DNA from: Hemerocallis citrina
Lineage: Eukaryota > Streptophyta > Magnoliopsida > Asparagales > Asphodelaceae
Length of the DNA stretch: 64,000 nucleotides
Assembly: GCA_017893485.1 (NCBI GenBank)
Contig: CM030362.1
Span: 183,170,175-183,234,174, forward strand
Reading direction: 5' to 3'
Shown piece by piece: positions 10,738 to 20,530 of the stretch. Under the pieces are notes generated by a model. That model had not been told where the DNA came from and did no database searches. It saw nothing but the letters and a program-made list of their open reading frames with translations. A program made the translations under genes and the position numbers. Positions within the stretch are counted from its first letter, which is position 1; each line of letters opens with the position of its first letter.

Positions 10738-11870
10738 ACTGATTCTGAAACTGATGAGGTTTATGCGAAGATGACTCTGCAACCTGTTAATAAAGTAGGC
10801 CAGAAATCACACTTGGGTTTTTAAGCTATATAAGTATGCATTGTTCAAATTTTTTGTTTAGTTTTTAATCTGTTTTGGGTGAAAGTTTTTTTTAAAGACG
10901 ATTCTTTTGTAGTATGATAAGGAGGCATTGCTGGCACATCTGAAATGGGGCTCAATCAAAACAAGCAACTAGCAGAGTTCTTCTGCAAGACACTTACGGC
11001 AAGTGATACCAGTACTTATGGTGGATTTTCGGTGCCTCGTCGTGTAGCTGAAAAGATATTCCCACCTTTGGTATGTTTGTCATCGCTTTCTTGTGAAGCA
11101 AAAGATGAATTATAAGTTACATTGTTGATGACTGACTAAATAGGGTACCATTTCCGATAGGATTTCACAATGCAACCTGCCCAAGAGTTAGTAGCGAAAG
11201 ATTTGCATGATGCTTCATGGACCTTTCGACATATCTATCGAGGTGTGCAACTTCTTCTTGTTCGTGGTTTTTTTTCCTGGCTAAATAATATAGTCTACTT
11301 CATTGCTGCATTCTGATTTGGAAATGGTGATGAACTTTCAGTATGCTCAAAGTAATTACTATCTTAACTTGCCAAAATTTAACTCAAATGGCTCTGGAGC
11401 TACTGTTAAAAATAACCTCATTCAACTCTCACTGAATTATCTCTTCCACTTAAATACGTATTCAAAATGAAATTGGATGCAGATCCTGACGAGTCAACCA
11501 GCTCGAAGTGCACGGCTAGTGCATACATGGCCCAAATGAGACATCTGGATGAGCTAATATAAGACTCTGAAATTGATGATGTGTGTTTAGGCTATGCTGA
11601 ACATAAGATTTGACTAGCCTGAGTTCATCATCTACTTAAAGAGATGATACTTATCACCATTTCATAAGAAATGTCATCCACGAAATATTTCCTTTTTGAC
11701 TACATTTCATATTCTGACCACCAATTCAACGATACAGGTCAGCCGAAGAGGCATCTACTGACGACAGGTTGGAGCGTCTTTGTCAGTACTAAAAGACTCT
11801 TTGCTGGCGACGACTCTTTGCTGGCGACTCTGTGCTTTTTATAAGGAATGCTGGGATCACACATCAAGGA
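10738..11870 (+). pseudogene. Captured auxin response factor (ARF) fragment, B3 DNA-binding region
   Basis: Four exon-like blocks read parts of a class-A ARF: 10738-10794 (ETDEVYAKMTLQPVNK), 10913-11070 (YDKEALLA, then [30 protein letters not shown]), 11161-11242 ([26 protein letters not shown]) and from 11738 ([25 protein letters not shown]). ARFs bind auxin-response promoter elements through this B3 domain. GT and AG bases sit at the expected intron edges. Breaks are clear: a frameshift near 10930, loss of one proline codon near 11177, and a 17-bp tandem duplication at 11795-11828. The dimerisation domain, middle region and PB1 domain are missing. Confidence 0.85.
11795..11828 (+). repeat. 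17-bp tandem duplication in ARF fragment
   Basis: GACTCTTTGCTGGCGAC occurs twice with no spacer. Seventeen is not a multiple of three, so it shifts the ARF frame before SVLFIRN-like sequence. Confidence 0.9.
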
Positions 11871-12036
11871 CCCAACTCAATTTACTGTTGCACATGCTCG
11901 ATCGAGTAAGGTACTTTGCAAATATACGTTTCTCTGGCATTTTGAATCCGAATGACACATTTTGCATGCTATCTAAATATTGACTATTTGTTGATGACCA
12001 AAGTTAATTCTTTTTGCTTTGTTTTGTTTGTGAAGG

Positions 12037-12195
12037 GCTCTCAACAAGCAAGAAATGATTAAACTCGCTCAAAATGCAGCCGAGTTTGTGTTTGCCGACG
12101 ATGAAGTGAAGAAGGTTGTAAAGAAGATTTGCAAGATGCTAAAAGAGATTACTCCAAAGAGAATCGAGATCAATCAAGATCTGGAAAATTGTTAG
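12037..12195 (+). pseudogene. Captured terminal-exon fragment, possibly adenosine deaminase-like
   Basis: A frame following an acceptor-like TGAAG reads ALNKQEMIKLAQNAAEFVFA, then DDEVKKVVKKIC and onward to a TAG stop at 12193-12195, 52 codons. The alternating pattern and the LA.NA..F.FA..EVKK signature recall the C-terminal helices of adenosine deaminase-like proteins, but the match is from memory and weak. It could be the end of a different gene. It lies between the ARF fragment and the right subterminal repeats of CACTA 2. Confidence 0.3.
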
Positions 12196-12509
12196 TGTCG
12201 TATTTTAAGCGAGGAGTCAATTGAATGTTATCTTATAATGTCATTGAATATGTTGATCGTAGTTTAAAGTATTGATTCTCATGTCTGCACACATGAATTC
12301 AATTGTGTATTTGGTTATTAACTATTTTGTAATTTGACATGCTTGTAATACTTCATTAATTTTTAATATGATTGAAGTTTATTTTTTTTAAATTTTGTTT
12401 CATAAACATATTTAACTATTTTATTGTGTATTTAGTTTATAATTGGATTAATATTATAAAAAAAATATTAAATTATCATACGCGTAATTAATAAGAAAAA
12501 AATTTGTAT

Positions 12510-12842
12510 AGAGTGATGGGTATATATTTAAATATTTGGATGCGAAAATTATTACTAAAACCTATAGCAATGGAGTTTCAACCATGGGTATAGGAAAGCA
12601 AGTGGTGTCCTTAAAACCTATACCAATGGATACGAAACCGTGGGTATAACACCGATGTTTTGTCCAACGGGTAAAAAAACCGTCGCTATAGGCTATAGTG
12701 ACGGCATTTTGCCGTGGGTATAGCTAATTAAAAACGACGAAAAAATATGTCCGTTGGTATAGGTTTTACGTGCTATACCTACGGTTTTTCGCCTTTTACT
12801 CACGAATTTTTGCTGTCACTATATGTCAAATTTCTTGTAGTG
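12510..12842. repeat. Right terminus and subterminal repeats of CACTA 2
   Basis: Repeated ACCTATA, CCATGGGTATAGG, CCGTGGGTATA, CGTTGGTATAGG and TATAGTGACGG motifs mirror the left end and finish at CAAATTTCTTGTAGTG. Confidence 0.85.
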
Positions 12843-12845
12843 GAT
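12843..12845. other. Target-site duplication GAT (right) of CACTA 2
   Basis: Copy of 6684-6686. Confidence 0.85.
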
Positions 12846-13212
12846 ACCCCGATCTTTTTTTTCAAAAAGCGGGTATATTTAAAAAAAAAACTAATAATTC
12901 TGAATTGTAAAAAGAATTTTGATTTTTTTTATAAACATACCCCGACGTTTCCAAACGCCGGGGCAGACTAATTTCGGTAACTTTTTAAAAAATTAAAATT
13001 TGAGTACACCGGCGCTTTACAAACACCGAAGTATGGAAGCGTACATCGGCGTTTCGAAAAATGCTGGGGTAGAGTAAACAAAAAAATTCTGGGGTGCGCA
13101 ATACCGACGTTTGGTGTGGCGTTTTCTGAAACACCGGTAGGGAGAACCCCGACGTTTATAAACGTCGGGAAAGCCAAAAAAAATGTCGGAGATTCTTTCG
13201 ACCCTTGTAGTG
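12846..13212. mobile_element. CACTA 3 remnant, one terminus
   Basis: Alternating CCCGACGTTT and AAACGCCGGGG motifs in both orientations run up to CCCTTGTAGTG at 13212, a CACTA-like terminus. Its partner end is not found in the window. CACTA 2 probably inserted next to or into it. The short frames here are made by the repeats. Confidence 0.6.
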
Positions 13213-13430
13213 AATTAAATTAAAATTACCCCTACCCCGGCATTTTCAAATGCCGGAGTAGGTATGGGGCTGCACTGGCGATTTCGAAAAATGTAGGGGT
13301 AGACCCCATGTCTACCGCGATGCATCCTACCTCGGCGTTTCTACCGGTGTTTAAATAACGCAAGTAGGGGCAACCCCTGCATTTAAAAACGTCGGGGTAA
13401 GGCAAAAAAATGCCGTGATGCGTAGTGAAT
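13213..13430. repeat. Further CACTA subterminal-type repeats
   Basis: CCCCGGCATTTTCAAATGCCGG and relatives continue (the pair forms a hairpin), and the block ends with GCGTAGTG near 13427, a possible decayed terminus. It is probably a duplicate or second copy of the CACTA 3 end. Confidence 0.5.
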
Positions 13431-13559
13431 CGATCGTGCATGATATCTAGGCTAATTAACTTATTACAGAACCATAATTCAGATGAACTTTTACTTGTTT
13501 GTTCTATGTTATAAAATTATATTCCAAAAAGCAAAGCAAAAGGTGACAAAAGGTGACAC

Positions 13560-13915
13560 ATACAAGGTATAAGAGCATCTGTAGTGGTTCTCTATATTTT
13601 CAAATTTTGAAAAATATAAGGAACGAGACGCTGTAGTCGTTTTCTATATTTTCATCTTGCGTGAGAATTTTTTTATAGAACGGACGCATGATGATCTTTC
13701 GATTCCTGTATTTGGGAATTTCTTATATCTTCTCAAAATTTTTGTTTAAAAATGTGTCGGACGCAAGATCATTTTGTGTCTGACCTAATTTTTAAAAAGA
13801 TTCTGTAAAGAAATCGGACGGAATATCATTTTGCGTCCGACGAAATTTAAAAAGAAAAAAAATCAGAACGAACACAAGGTGTTGCGTCCGTGATTTTTCC
13901 CCTATAGTTTTTATT
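13560..13915. repeat. MITE-like region with repeated hairpins
   Basis: It starts near GAGCATCTGTAGTGGTTCTC, a style seen at plant MITE ends. Within it CGGACGCAAGATCATTTTG and CGGACGGAATATCATTTTGC are each followed by their near reverse complement (GTCTGAC, GTCCGAC), giving several hairpins. No matching opposite terminus was found, so the class and limits are unsure. Confidence 0.4.
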
Positions 13916-13968
13916 TTCTATGGAATTAAAGCAATCAGAATGTGTCACAGTTGCAAACCCTAAATAGC

Positions 13969-13970
<2 letters not shown>

Positions 13971-14041
<71 letters not shown>
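13971..14041. repeat. (TA)n microsatellite, about 70 bp
   Basis: Almost pure TA. It coincides with the expected 5' end of Helitron copy 1 and hides it. An open frame across it on the minus strand is only the repeat read as Tyr-Ile. Confidence 0.95.
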
Positions 14042-14044
<3 letters not shown>

Positions 14045-14242
14045 AATTACAAAGAAAGTTATCAAGTGGCTCTCATTCAATCTCCTCTAAAATCAATGAT
14101 CTAGATTGATTCTCACAAAACATATTTTCCGGCCCAAAATTTCAAACCCCAAAATTAAATCCCCCCCTCAAACTAAAAAACTTATTACTTTATTACTATC
14201 TCTCTTCTCTCTTCACTTTTTCATATTTCTCTATTTCTATTT

Positions 14243-14279
14243 CCCCCCCCCCCCCCCCTCTCTCTCTCTCTCTCTCATT
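14243..14279. repeat. Poly-C and CT tract
   Basis: About 16 C followed by CT repeats. Confidence 0.9.
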
Positions 14280-14359
14280 CATTCTTTATTTACTTAGAAG
14301 TTTAGATTTTAGGATTTCAGGTTTGTAAAATTTTCAGAATTTTTATACTTTTTTATTGA

Positions 14360-14528
14360 GTAATGCTTTAGCCACTACCAATTTCACTACCATTCTGTTC
14401 ACTACCTTAGGTGGCTTACTCCTATTGGAGAGTTCCCCCACCTACTCTATCTTTTCCTACCTATTGGAGTGTGCCACCTAAGGTAGTGAAGAGAAATGTA
14501 GTGAAATTGGTAGTGATGTAGCATTACC
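14360..14528. mobile_element. MITE with about 55-bp terminal inverted repeats
   Basis: The left arm (TAATGCT..AGCCACTACCAA, TTTCACTACCATT, CACTACCTTAGGTGGC) is mirrored by the right arm (GCCACCTAAGGTAGTG, GTAGTGAAATTGGTAGTG, AGCATTACC). The loop between the arms is short and also contains a near mirror (TCCTATTGGAG and CTATTGGAG). About 165 bp in all, with no coding capacity. The target duplication is not clear, so the superfamily is left open. Confidence 0.8.
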
Positions 14529-14778
14529 TTTTTTTTATTACACATGTTATATTGAAAATAGCAAATATCTCTTCAACAGTTAAATTTCATCATTTTTCAC
14601 ACTTAAAGTTCTAAGAAGTTGGATTTTACACCCTTATTTATAATTATTTTTCAACATATACTAATGGAAACATGGATTTTTATTTACAACTAATTATTAT
14701 CATACTATTCAAACTTGAACTACATAATTGTTGTTTTACTGTTTACAGAACTTTTCGTGTGTTGTATCGTTCCGAAGA

Positions 14779-14803
14779 CGTGCCGTAGGCACGTGCCCAC
14801 GGG
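14779..14803 (+). other. 3' hairpins of Helitron copy 1
   Basis: CGTGCC-GTA-GGCACG forms a 6-bp stem and an overlapping TGCCC-AC-GGGCA a 5-bp stem, just upstream of the terminal CTAG, as expected at a Helitron end. Confidence 0.7.
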
Positions 14804-14812
14804 CAAATCTAG

Positions 14813-14901
14813 TCTATATAATAAAACACAAAGAAAGCTATCAAGTGGCTCACCTTTAATCCCCCCAAAATCAAAGGCCTAGATCCAACCTCACAAAACA
14901 A
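14813..14901 (+). mobile_element. Helitron-like copy 2, 5' fragment
   Basis: It begins TCTATATAATAAAACACAAA immediately after CTAG of copy 1, in the typical Helitron 5' style (TC start, AT-rich). Homology to copy 1 runs through GCTATCAAGTGGCTC to CTCACAAAACA at about 14900 and then stops, where LTR-A sequence begins. The rest of copy 2 is missing. Confidence 0.6.
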
Positions 14902-17576
14902 TGAGTATTAGTAGTATGAGCATGGTTGATTAGGAGTAGATTGTTAGAATCTGAAAGTGGAAACAGAAAACATGATCTGCATGTCATATTTCCAAATTTC
15001 TGGAGAACAAAATAATGAGAAATTGATCTTGAAATTTTCACAGAATGATCTCGTATATGTCTAGAAGCTACGTGATTTATTTCAGATTTTTCTGATGATA
15101 TTTGATATTTTAATAAAATCCATTTTGAGAACTGACTTGTAAGGCAGAGACTGGGTCTGTCTATTATGATAACTGAACTTGTGAGAATTCTTAGAATTAA
15201 TTGACTCATGATCTACTTCTAAAATTTTTACCATGTTATCTTGAATGCATCTGGACTCTACAAGAAAATCATGAAATTATTTGGACTAAAATTGATACAT
15301 GTTCAAATTTAATTAAGATTAGTCAAGACAGTAACTGAAGAACATCAGAACTTTTATGCATGTTTATAACAGGTAGAACTCATTGAATACTTGGAATTTG
15401 GATGTGAACTTTTTTACATGTTATACATGATGATGTATAGTTTCTGAATAAGCAAATTTGATGACCATTTGGTAAGCATGTGATTTATGATGAATATTTT
15501 AGCATGTACTGTGCATAACCTAATCAGTTTTGATATTTTGATAAGATGATACTTTTATGGCTCTGTAAAACCATAATTTGAGAAAGTGTATAACTAGGAA
15601 ATTGTAGTAGACATCTAGAGATTTCCAAAAAGCCCTATTTCAAGAAATTCCTGTGAGTATAACAATAGATAAGATTTTTATAAGTTGGGACAGAAACCAG
15701 ATTTTGAGTTGAAGGCTCTGTTTAAGTAATGTTTTGTGTGTGGTTTTGTATACCTGAGGAAAATGACTGTTTTAGGGTAATCAAATGAAACAATTGAGAT
15801 TGGTGATCAACTAGGAAGTTGTAGAGGACATTCACACCTTTCCACAGAACCTGAATTTGTATAATTCCGATGAGCAGGTAGAGTTTCATGCTATCGTTAA
15901 GATGCAGCCAGTGTACATGAAGTACACAGGCTGAGACTTGTGAGGCTATTTTGAGGAATTAGATGACTAAATATGAGGTGATGATAAACTAGAGAGTTGT
16001 AGCCTAGGTCTTCACCTTTTCAGATTGGGCTTGAACACCCAAATCTGAGTAGTATTGTGCGAGTTATGATATTTTTAAGTTTCAGGCAGAAATACCGTAG
16101 TTTTTAGTCATGGTTTTGACTAAGTGTTGGTAGAACCTTTCCCCTTGTGTACCTAAGAGTTGATGACTTGTTGTTTGGGGATGAATGATGTCTATTGTTG
16201 GTCTTGTTGATGTTGACTTCTGTGGAGGATTGTTGTGACTCGAGTTAGTCACAAGGGTAGGGTGATATCCTATGTCTATCGACCCTAGTTGTGAACTTCC
16301 GCCGAGGCATTGGATGTCCAAGTTGGTGCCGTTAAGTTGTATTCATGCCGGTTAAGGATGAACACAGGCTATGGTGAGGGACGAATTCCAAGCTAGGAGA
16401 AGTGGCAAGCGGGACTTGTGTCGTCGGGTCCGCGAGTCGACAGGCAGGATTGTGGGAGGAACCCTTTTATGTCACCTGAAGGGTTAGGGTGAGTCTTGAA
16501 TTAGAGTGGTGTATTAGGGGTATGTATATTGCATTAGTACTAGCAGATCATAGTCAGGTGTTGTATTTTTCCTGTCATAGGGATACGGATTTAGTTCTCA
16601 GGTTTTGAGTTCGCGGGTCTCATATCTCGATCTGTTAATTCCCAAAGAGCCAGGGTAAGGAACGGGAAAGGAGCTCCTGTCGGATAGGGGGATTTGACCC
16701 TCGAGGCCGTCATGTTCCTATGCGCGTGGGTTTTGTTCTATATGAGAATCATTGACGTAATTTGGGTAGATGGTTTTGTACCGGAAGGTTTGACACAGTT
16801 TTTTGAGTGAGGTCCGTGCGCGGGTACTAAGTGGCAAACACGACCACCACTTTAGGGACTGCAGTACGGGACTAGATCGAGTGACTGCAACCTCCTCAGA
16901 CACGAAAATCTATTGGGAACATGATCTGTACAAGGATAGGATGCATGGTGAGGGATTGAACCCTACAATCAGGAGAGGCGAATTTTTTGGAAAATATGTA
17001 GTACAAGATGCATACATTTCCATTGAAGTTGATCTTGGGAAAATATGTAGTATGGGATGCATACGTTCCCAAATGAATTGCATTAGAGTAGGTGCATTGT
17101 GTGCATTCCTTGTTTTGTGCATTAGATTAGGCCATGTCATGCTTTGATCTGAAACGTATGTAGTATGGGATGCATGCAGATTCAGAGTTCCAAAGTCTTG
17201 CTTGCATTAGAATAAGGCATATGATTGGTGCATTTAGTTGTTAGATCATGGCATACACGAACACTAGGGAATTAGGATGCACGTTTCTTTTCCCATTCAA
17301 GATGCTTTGTGGTTGCCAGTTTGGAGATCGCTGTTATTATCAGTATTGCGTCAGTAGAATTACTGACGTTTCCCACCTTTTAGGTATCGGTCCTACCTTT
17401 TGAGCAGGTGCAGAAATATCAGGGTCGCGCATCGGAAGACTCAAGCCGAGAACAAGTTCCAGGAAAGTAGATTGACCACTCAGCGGAGCTTCGGCGGTGA
17501 TCAGTCGATTACCATTTCGGGAAATAACTGATAGCCTTACAAGAGGAGTTGGTAAATATTTTGTAATAAGATGTAA
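14902..17576 (+). repeat. LTR-A copy 1, left part, 5'-truncated (gypsy-type LTR)
   Basis: No gene is seen in this 2.7 kb. Patches match, in reverse orientation, the solo LTR-A at 47242-50748: for example CAGTATTGCGTCAGT (about 17340), TAGTATGGGATGCATAC (about 17050) and GAATTGCATTAGAGTA. It resumes at 28021 after the Tekay-like insertion and ends GGGGCGTTACA at 28204. The first part of the LTR as seen in the other copy is missing, and no matching target duplication was found, so the left side is a truncation. The last five bases (TGTAA, 17572-17576) are one copy of the Tekay-like target duplication. Confidence 0.6.
17572..17576. other. Target-site duplication TGTAA (left) of Tekay-like element
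   Basis: It matches 28016-28020. Confidence 0.9.
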
Positions 17577-18184
17577 TGTAGCGCCCCGAATTTCTAATAT
17601 GAGAGCTTAGAAAATACGTGGCGAAATCCCAGTAATCCACTTCAATACAACAATAAACACCAACAAACACCACTAAAATTTTCTTTCTTTTATTACAACA
17701 ATTATTACAAATCCCAGCGGAAGTCTAATCATCTCAACACATATTAATCTTTGTATTTACAACTCAGAATGATCTCAAATATCCTTTACAGTTTTACACC
17801 AATCACTAAATAATCCAATTATCTCATACTTCCCACTCAAGCATCCAACCTCCAATCTAAGCAATAACCTGCAACATGTGAGGCTAGAGTTGAACCCTAA
17901 CCCCCAAACTACGGGGTCAGCCATAAATGGTGTGAGTGGTGACAAATCAAACAAAACATCATAAATGAACTGAAATAATAATATCCAACAAATAATAATC
18001 AAGCACTAAAGTATGAAGTAACAATAAAAGAGTAATGGGTGATACCAAAAACCAAAAAGCCAAGTGTGGGTAAAAACAGGAAATCCAAATGCATAAAAGT
18101 GATTCAAGAAAACATCATGACTACATGCTGACAACGATGACTACTAAGAGATGAAAATAAACTATGATAATTTGCCCATGCTTG

Positions 18185-18470
18185 ATCATTCCGGAGATTG
18201 ATCCCACATCACAGGTATTTTCCCTGGATAATTCAGGAGATCATCCCACATCTAAACATAGACTCATCATCACAATAATACCCCAAAAGCGTCGCCTCGA
18301 CTCCGATCATTCCGTAGGTCAATCCCACATCTCAAGATAATTACTTGGATAATTCAGGAGAAATACCTCACATCTCAGGTTAACTACCTGGATAATTCCG
18401 GAGATAAATCACACATCACAAGTTAACTACTTGGATAATTCAGGAGATTAAATCTTACATCAAAAGCCTT
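18185..18470. repeat. Imperfect 40-50-bp tandem repeats in Tekay-like LTR
   Basis: GGATAATTCAGGAGAT or GATCATTCCGGAGATT followed by CCCACATCACAG recurs about seven times. The copy in the other LTR is at 25870-26155. Confidence 0.8.
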
Positions 18471-18842
18471 ACTGAGGTGCATAACTCAAGTTCCCATTCG
18501 TCATGACACTACTAATGCCTGTCCTTATTAGTTTGGGTTACTGAACAAATCTCCTAGAGTAGTGTACCCTACCGGACTAAAAATCTGAATAACTGAAAAT
18601 TTGCCTCAATGGGCCTCAACAAATAACTGAACAAATATCTCAACACCGGTATACTAGGGTCACATACTTCTAAAGACTCAAAAACAATTATCTGAACAAA
18701 ATTCCACTAAACAAGTGGCTCAGCTGAATATCTCAAAATCATGTTCTTAACTGAACATCTCGAAATCAAAGACTGAACAAACATCTCAAAATCAAACACT
18801 AAACAGAAGATCTCAAAACCAAATACAAAGATCCCTCAGGAC

Positions 18843-19150
18843 CAGTCGACTGTATAGCACATCAGTCGACTGTCCAGAGGACATAATCCAAAATTTCTCA
18901 AAAATAAGCTAAGGTATGATCGGTCGACTTATCAAGAAGTCAGTCGACTGCCCCGAGACAAAACAAATAATTCTCATCAAATATTCTAAGTATATCAGTC
19001 GACTAAAAGGGGGTTCATAGGTCGACTGTCCCGAAGGACTGAACAAAATTACAAACAGAAGACCAATCGACTGACCTCAGTCTAGGTCGACTGTCCCGAA
19101 CAATTCTCAAAGACTAAAAGTACAGCAGTAGACCCGTACCAGTCGACTGC
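18843..19150. repeat. Cluster of CAGTCGACTG palindromes in Tekay-like 3' LTR
   Basis: Eight GTCGAC cores in about 300 bp (near 18845, 18865, 18923, 18943, 18999, 19021, 19086, 19142), most extended to AGTCGACTG, plus one ATCGACTG. They come largely in pairs about 20 bp apart. Confidence 0.9.
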
Positions 19151-20328
19151 TTTATAGGCCAAAGACTGTCGGCTACAGATTTCTAAGAACAGGTCTGAAC
19201 ACAAAAATCAAACAGGAGTTTTCTAAAGATCCACTGATCATAAAAATTAATTTGTATCCAGGCAAATAAACAACTCTCAATAATCTCCATCAAGGATACA
19301 TTACTCAATCAATCAAATACTCAAATCTCAAGTCCTCATGATCTAGTCTCCTAATCTTTCTATTAGGGTTTCTCATCAAAACTTCTTACACAACTCAATC
19401 AAAATCTGAACTACCCCAAAAGATCCAGATGTTTACCATCTGATCACAACATTATCCATTCTTAATATGTCTCCCAACAATACGATCTCATAAATCAAAC
19501 CTTTCCTCAACAACTTAATAACTTCTCATACATGATCCAAATATCAATAAGAGTTCTCATCCTCCATATCCAAATAAAAGATCCATATCATACGTACAAT
19601 GAGACTACCAAAATAATGACATAATGAACACAAACAAGCATAACAAAGATCTTACGTCATTCATCAATCGAATAACAAAGCAAAGCAAAACAAAACAAAC
19701 AAAACAATCCACTCACCTTTGATTCGAAGAAAAATCCACAAAAAGCTTTCTCCTTGCTAGATCCAAGAATCCTCCTTTTTGCTCCTCAAAATAATCTCAA
19801 AATCTGAATATGCTCAATGACGGCTGGGAAGAGAGAATCCCTTAAATATGCCGGATTGTATATTAGGGTTTTATTCCCACTTTGCAAAATAATCCTTTCC
19901 AAAAATACTTCTTGCATATATATAATTCTTTTCTTGAAAATTGAATCAAATATCATTTAAATTAGGATCTAATAGAAAAATATATTTCTAAACCTCAACA
20001 AATACTGATCGGAATGTCCAATAAATACGTTTTGCATTCTAACCCTCAAAATTGTCAATTTTGCAAATAAGTCCTTCTTTTCTCAAAAGTTGCAAATAGG
20101 CATAATTAATTTCAGAAAAATCTGGAAAAATATTAAATAGTTCTCAAATAATAAATAATGATTTTTCATAAGGAAACTAAAATTTTCAAACTTCTGAAAA
20201 GTCATTTGCACGTGTTTTGCACGTGTACAAAAGATAAATCTTTTAGAAAATATTTATCAAATACTCAAAATCATTTAAAATTTATTTTCAAATAATTAAA
20301 ATAATATTTGAAAATACGGGGTTCTACA

Positions 20329-20342
20329 TCACTCCCTCCTTA
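20329..20342 (-). other. Polypurine tract of Tekay-like element
   Basis: Minus-strand AAGGAGGGAGTGA abuts the 3' LTR start TGTAGAACCCC. Confidence 0.85.
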
Positions 20343-20530
20343 GAAGAGTTCTGTCCTCAGAACTACTACTAATGAGTTCAAACACATACCAACAAAAGGA
20401 AACAATACTTCATAAATAGATCATAATCCAAATAATTTCATATAACATCACAATCAAATAAAGGATTACATCATGTATCAATCAATGGTACAATCATTCA
20501 AGAATTACAATCACGTACAAGAAAATACAT
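20343..20530. other. 3' untranslated segment of Tekay-like element
   Basis: AT-rich, non-coding DNA between the end of pol and the polypurine tract. Confidence 0.7.

Larger units (their letters stand above)
6687..12842. mobile_element. CACTA transposon 2, complete, non-autonomous, carrying host gene fragments
   Basis: The left end reads CACTACAAGAAATTTG and the right end CAAATTTCTTGTAGTG: a perfect 16-bp terminal inverted repeat of CACTA type. The three bases before it (6684-6686) and after it (12843-12845) are both GAT, the 3-bp duplication this superfamily makes. Subterminal repeats of TATACC, CTATAGTGACGG and CCGTGGGTATAG fill both ends. At 6156 bp it has no transposase. Its interior holds exon-like pieces of at least three host genes, all with intron-like spacers retained, which implies capture of genomic DNA. 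Confidence 0.9.
14042..14812 (+). mobile_element. Helitron-like copy 1, non-autonomous
   Basis: The 3' end has the Helitron signature: a hairpin CGTGCCGTAGGCACG, a second short hairpin TGCCCACGGGCA, then CTAG at 14809-14812. The 5' part (ACAAAGAAAGTTATCAAGTG) matches the beginning of copy 2. The exact start is lost in the (TA)n tract. No RepHel coding sequence is present. A MITE-like element lies inside it. Confidence 0.65.
17577..20328 (-). repeat. 3' LTR of Tekay-like element (2752 bp)
   Basis: On the plus strand it reads TGTAGCGCCCCG ... GGGGTTCTACA. No gene lies in it. It contains an array of GGATAATTC(C/A)GGAGAT repeats (18185-18470) and a cluster of GTCGAC palindromes (18843-19150). 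A TATA-like CATATTTAAG lies on the minus strand near 19848-19858. Confidence 0.95.

Noticed and set aside
12037..12195. Firm naming as adenosine deaminase
   Set aside because: Only about 50 residues of helical sequence with no catalytic motif; kept as a tentative note.
13847..14080. 77-codon Tyr-Ile-rich frame on the minus strand
   Set aside because: It is the (TA)n microsatellite read as codons.
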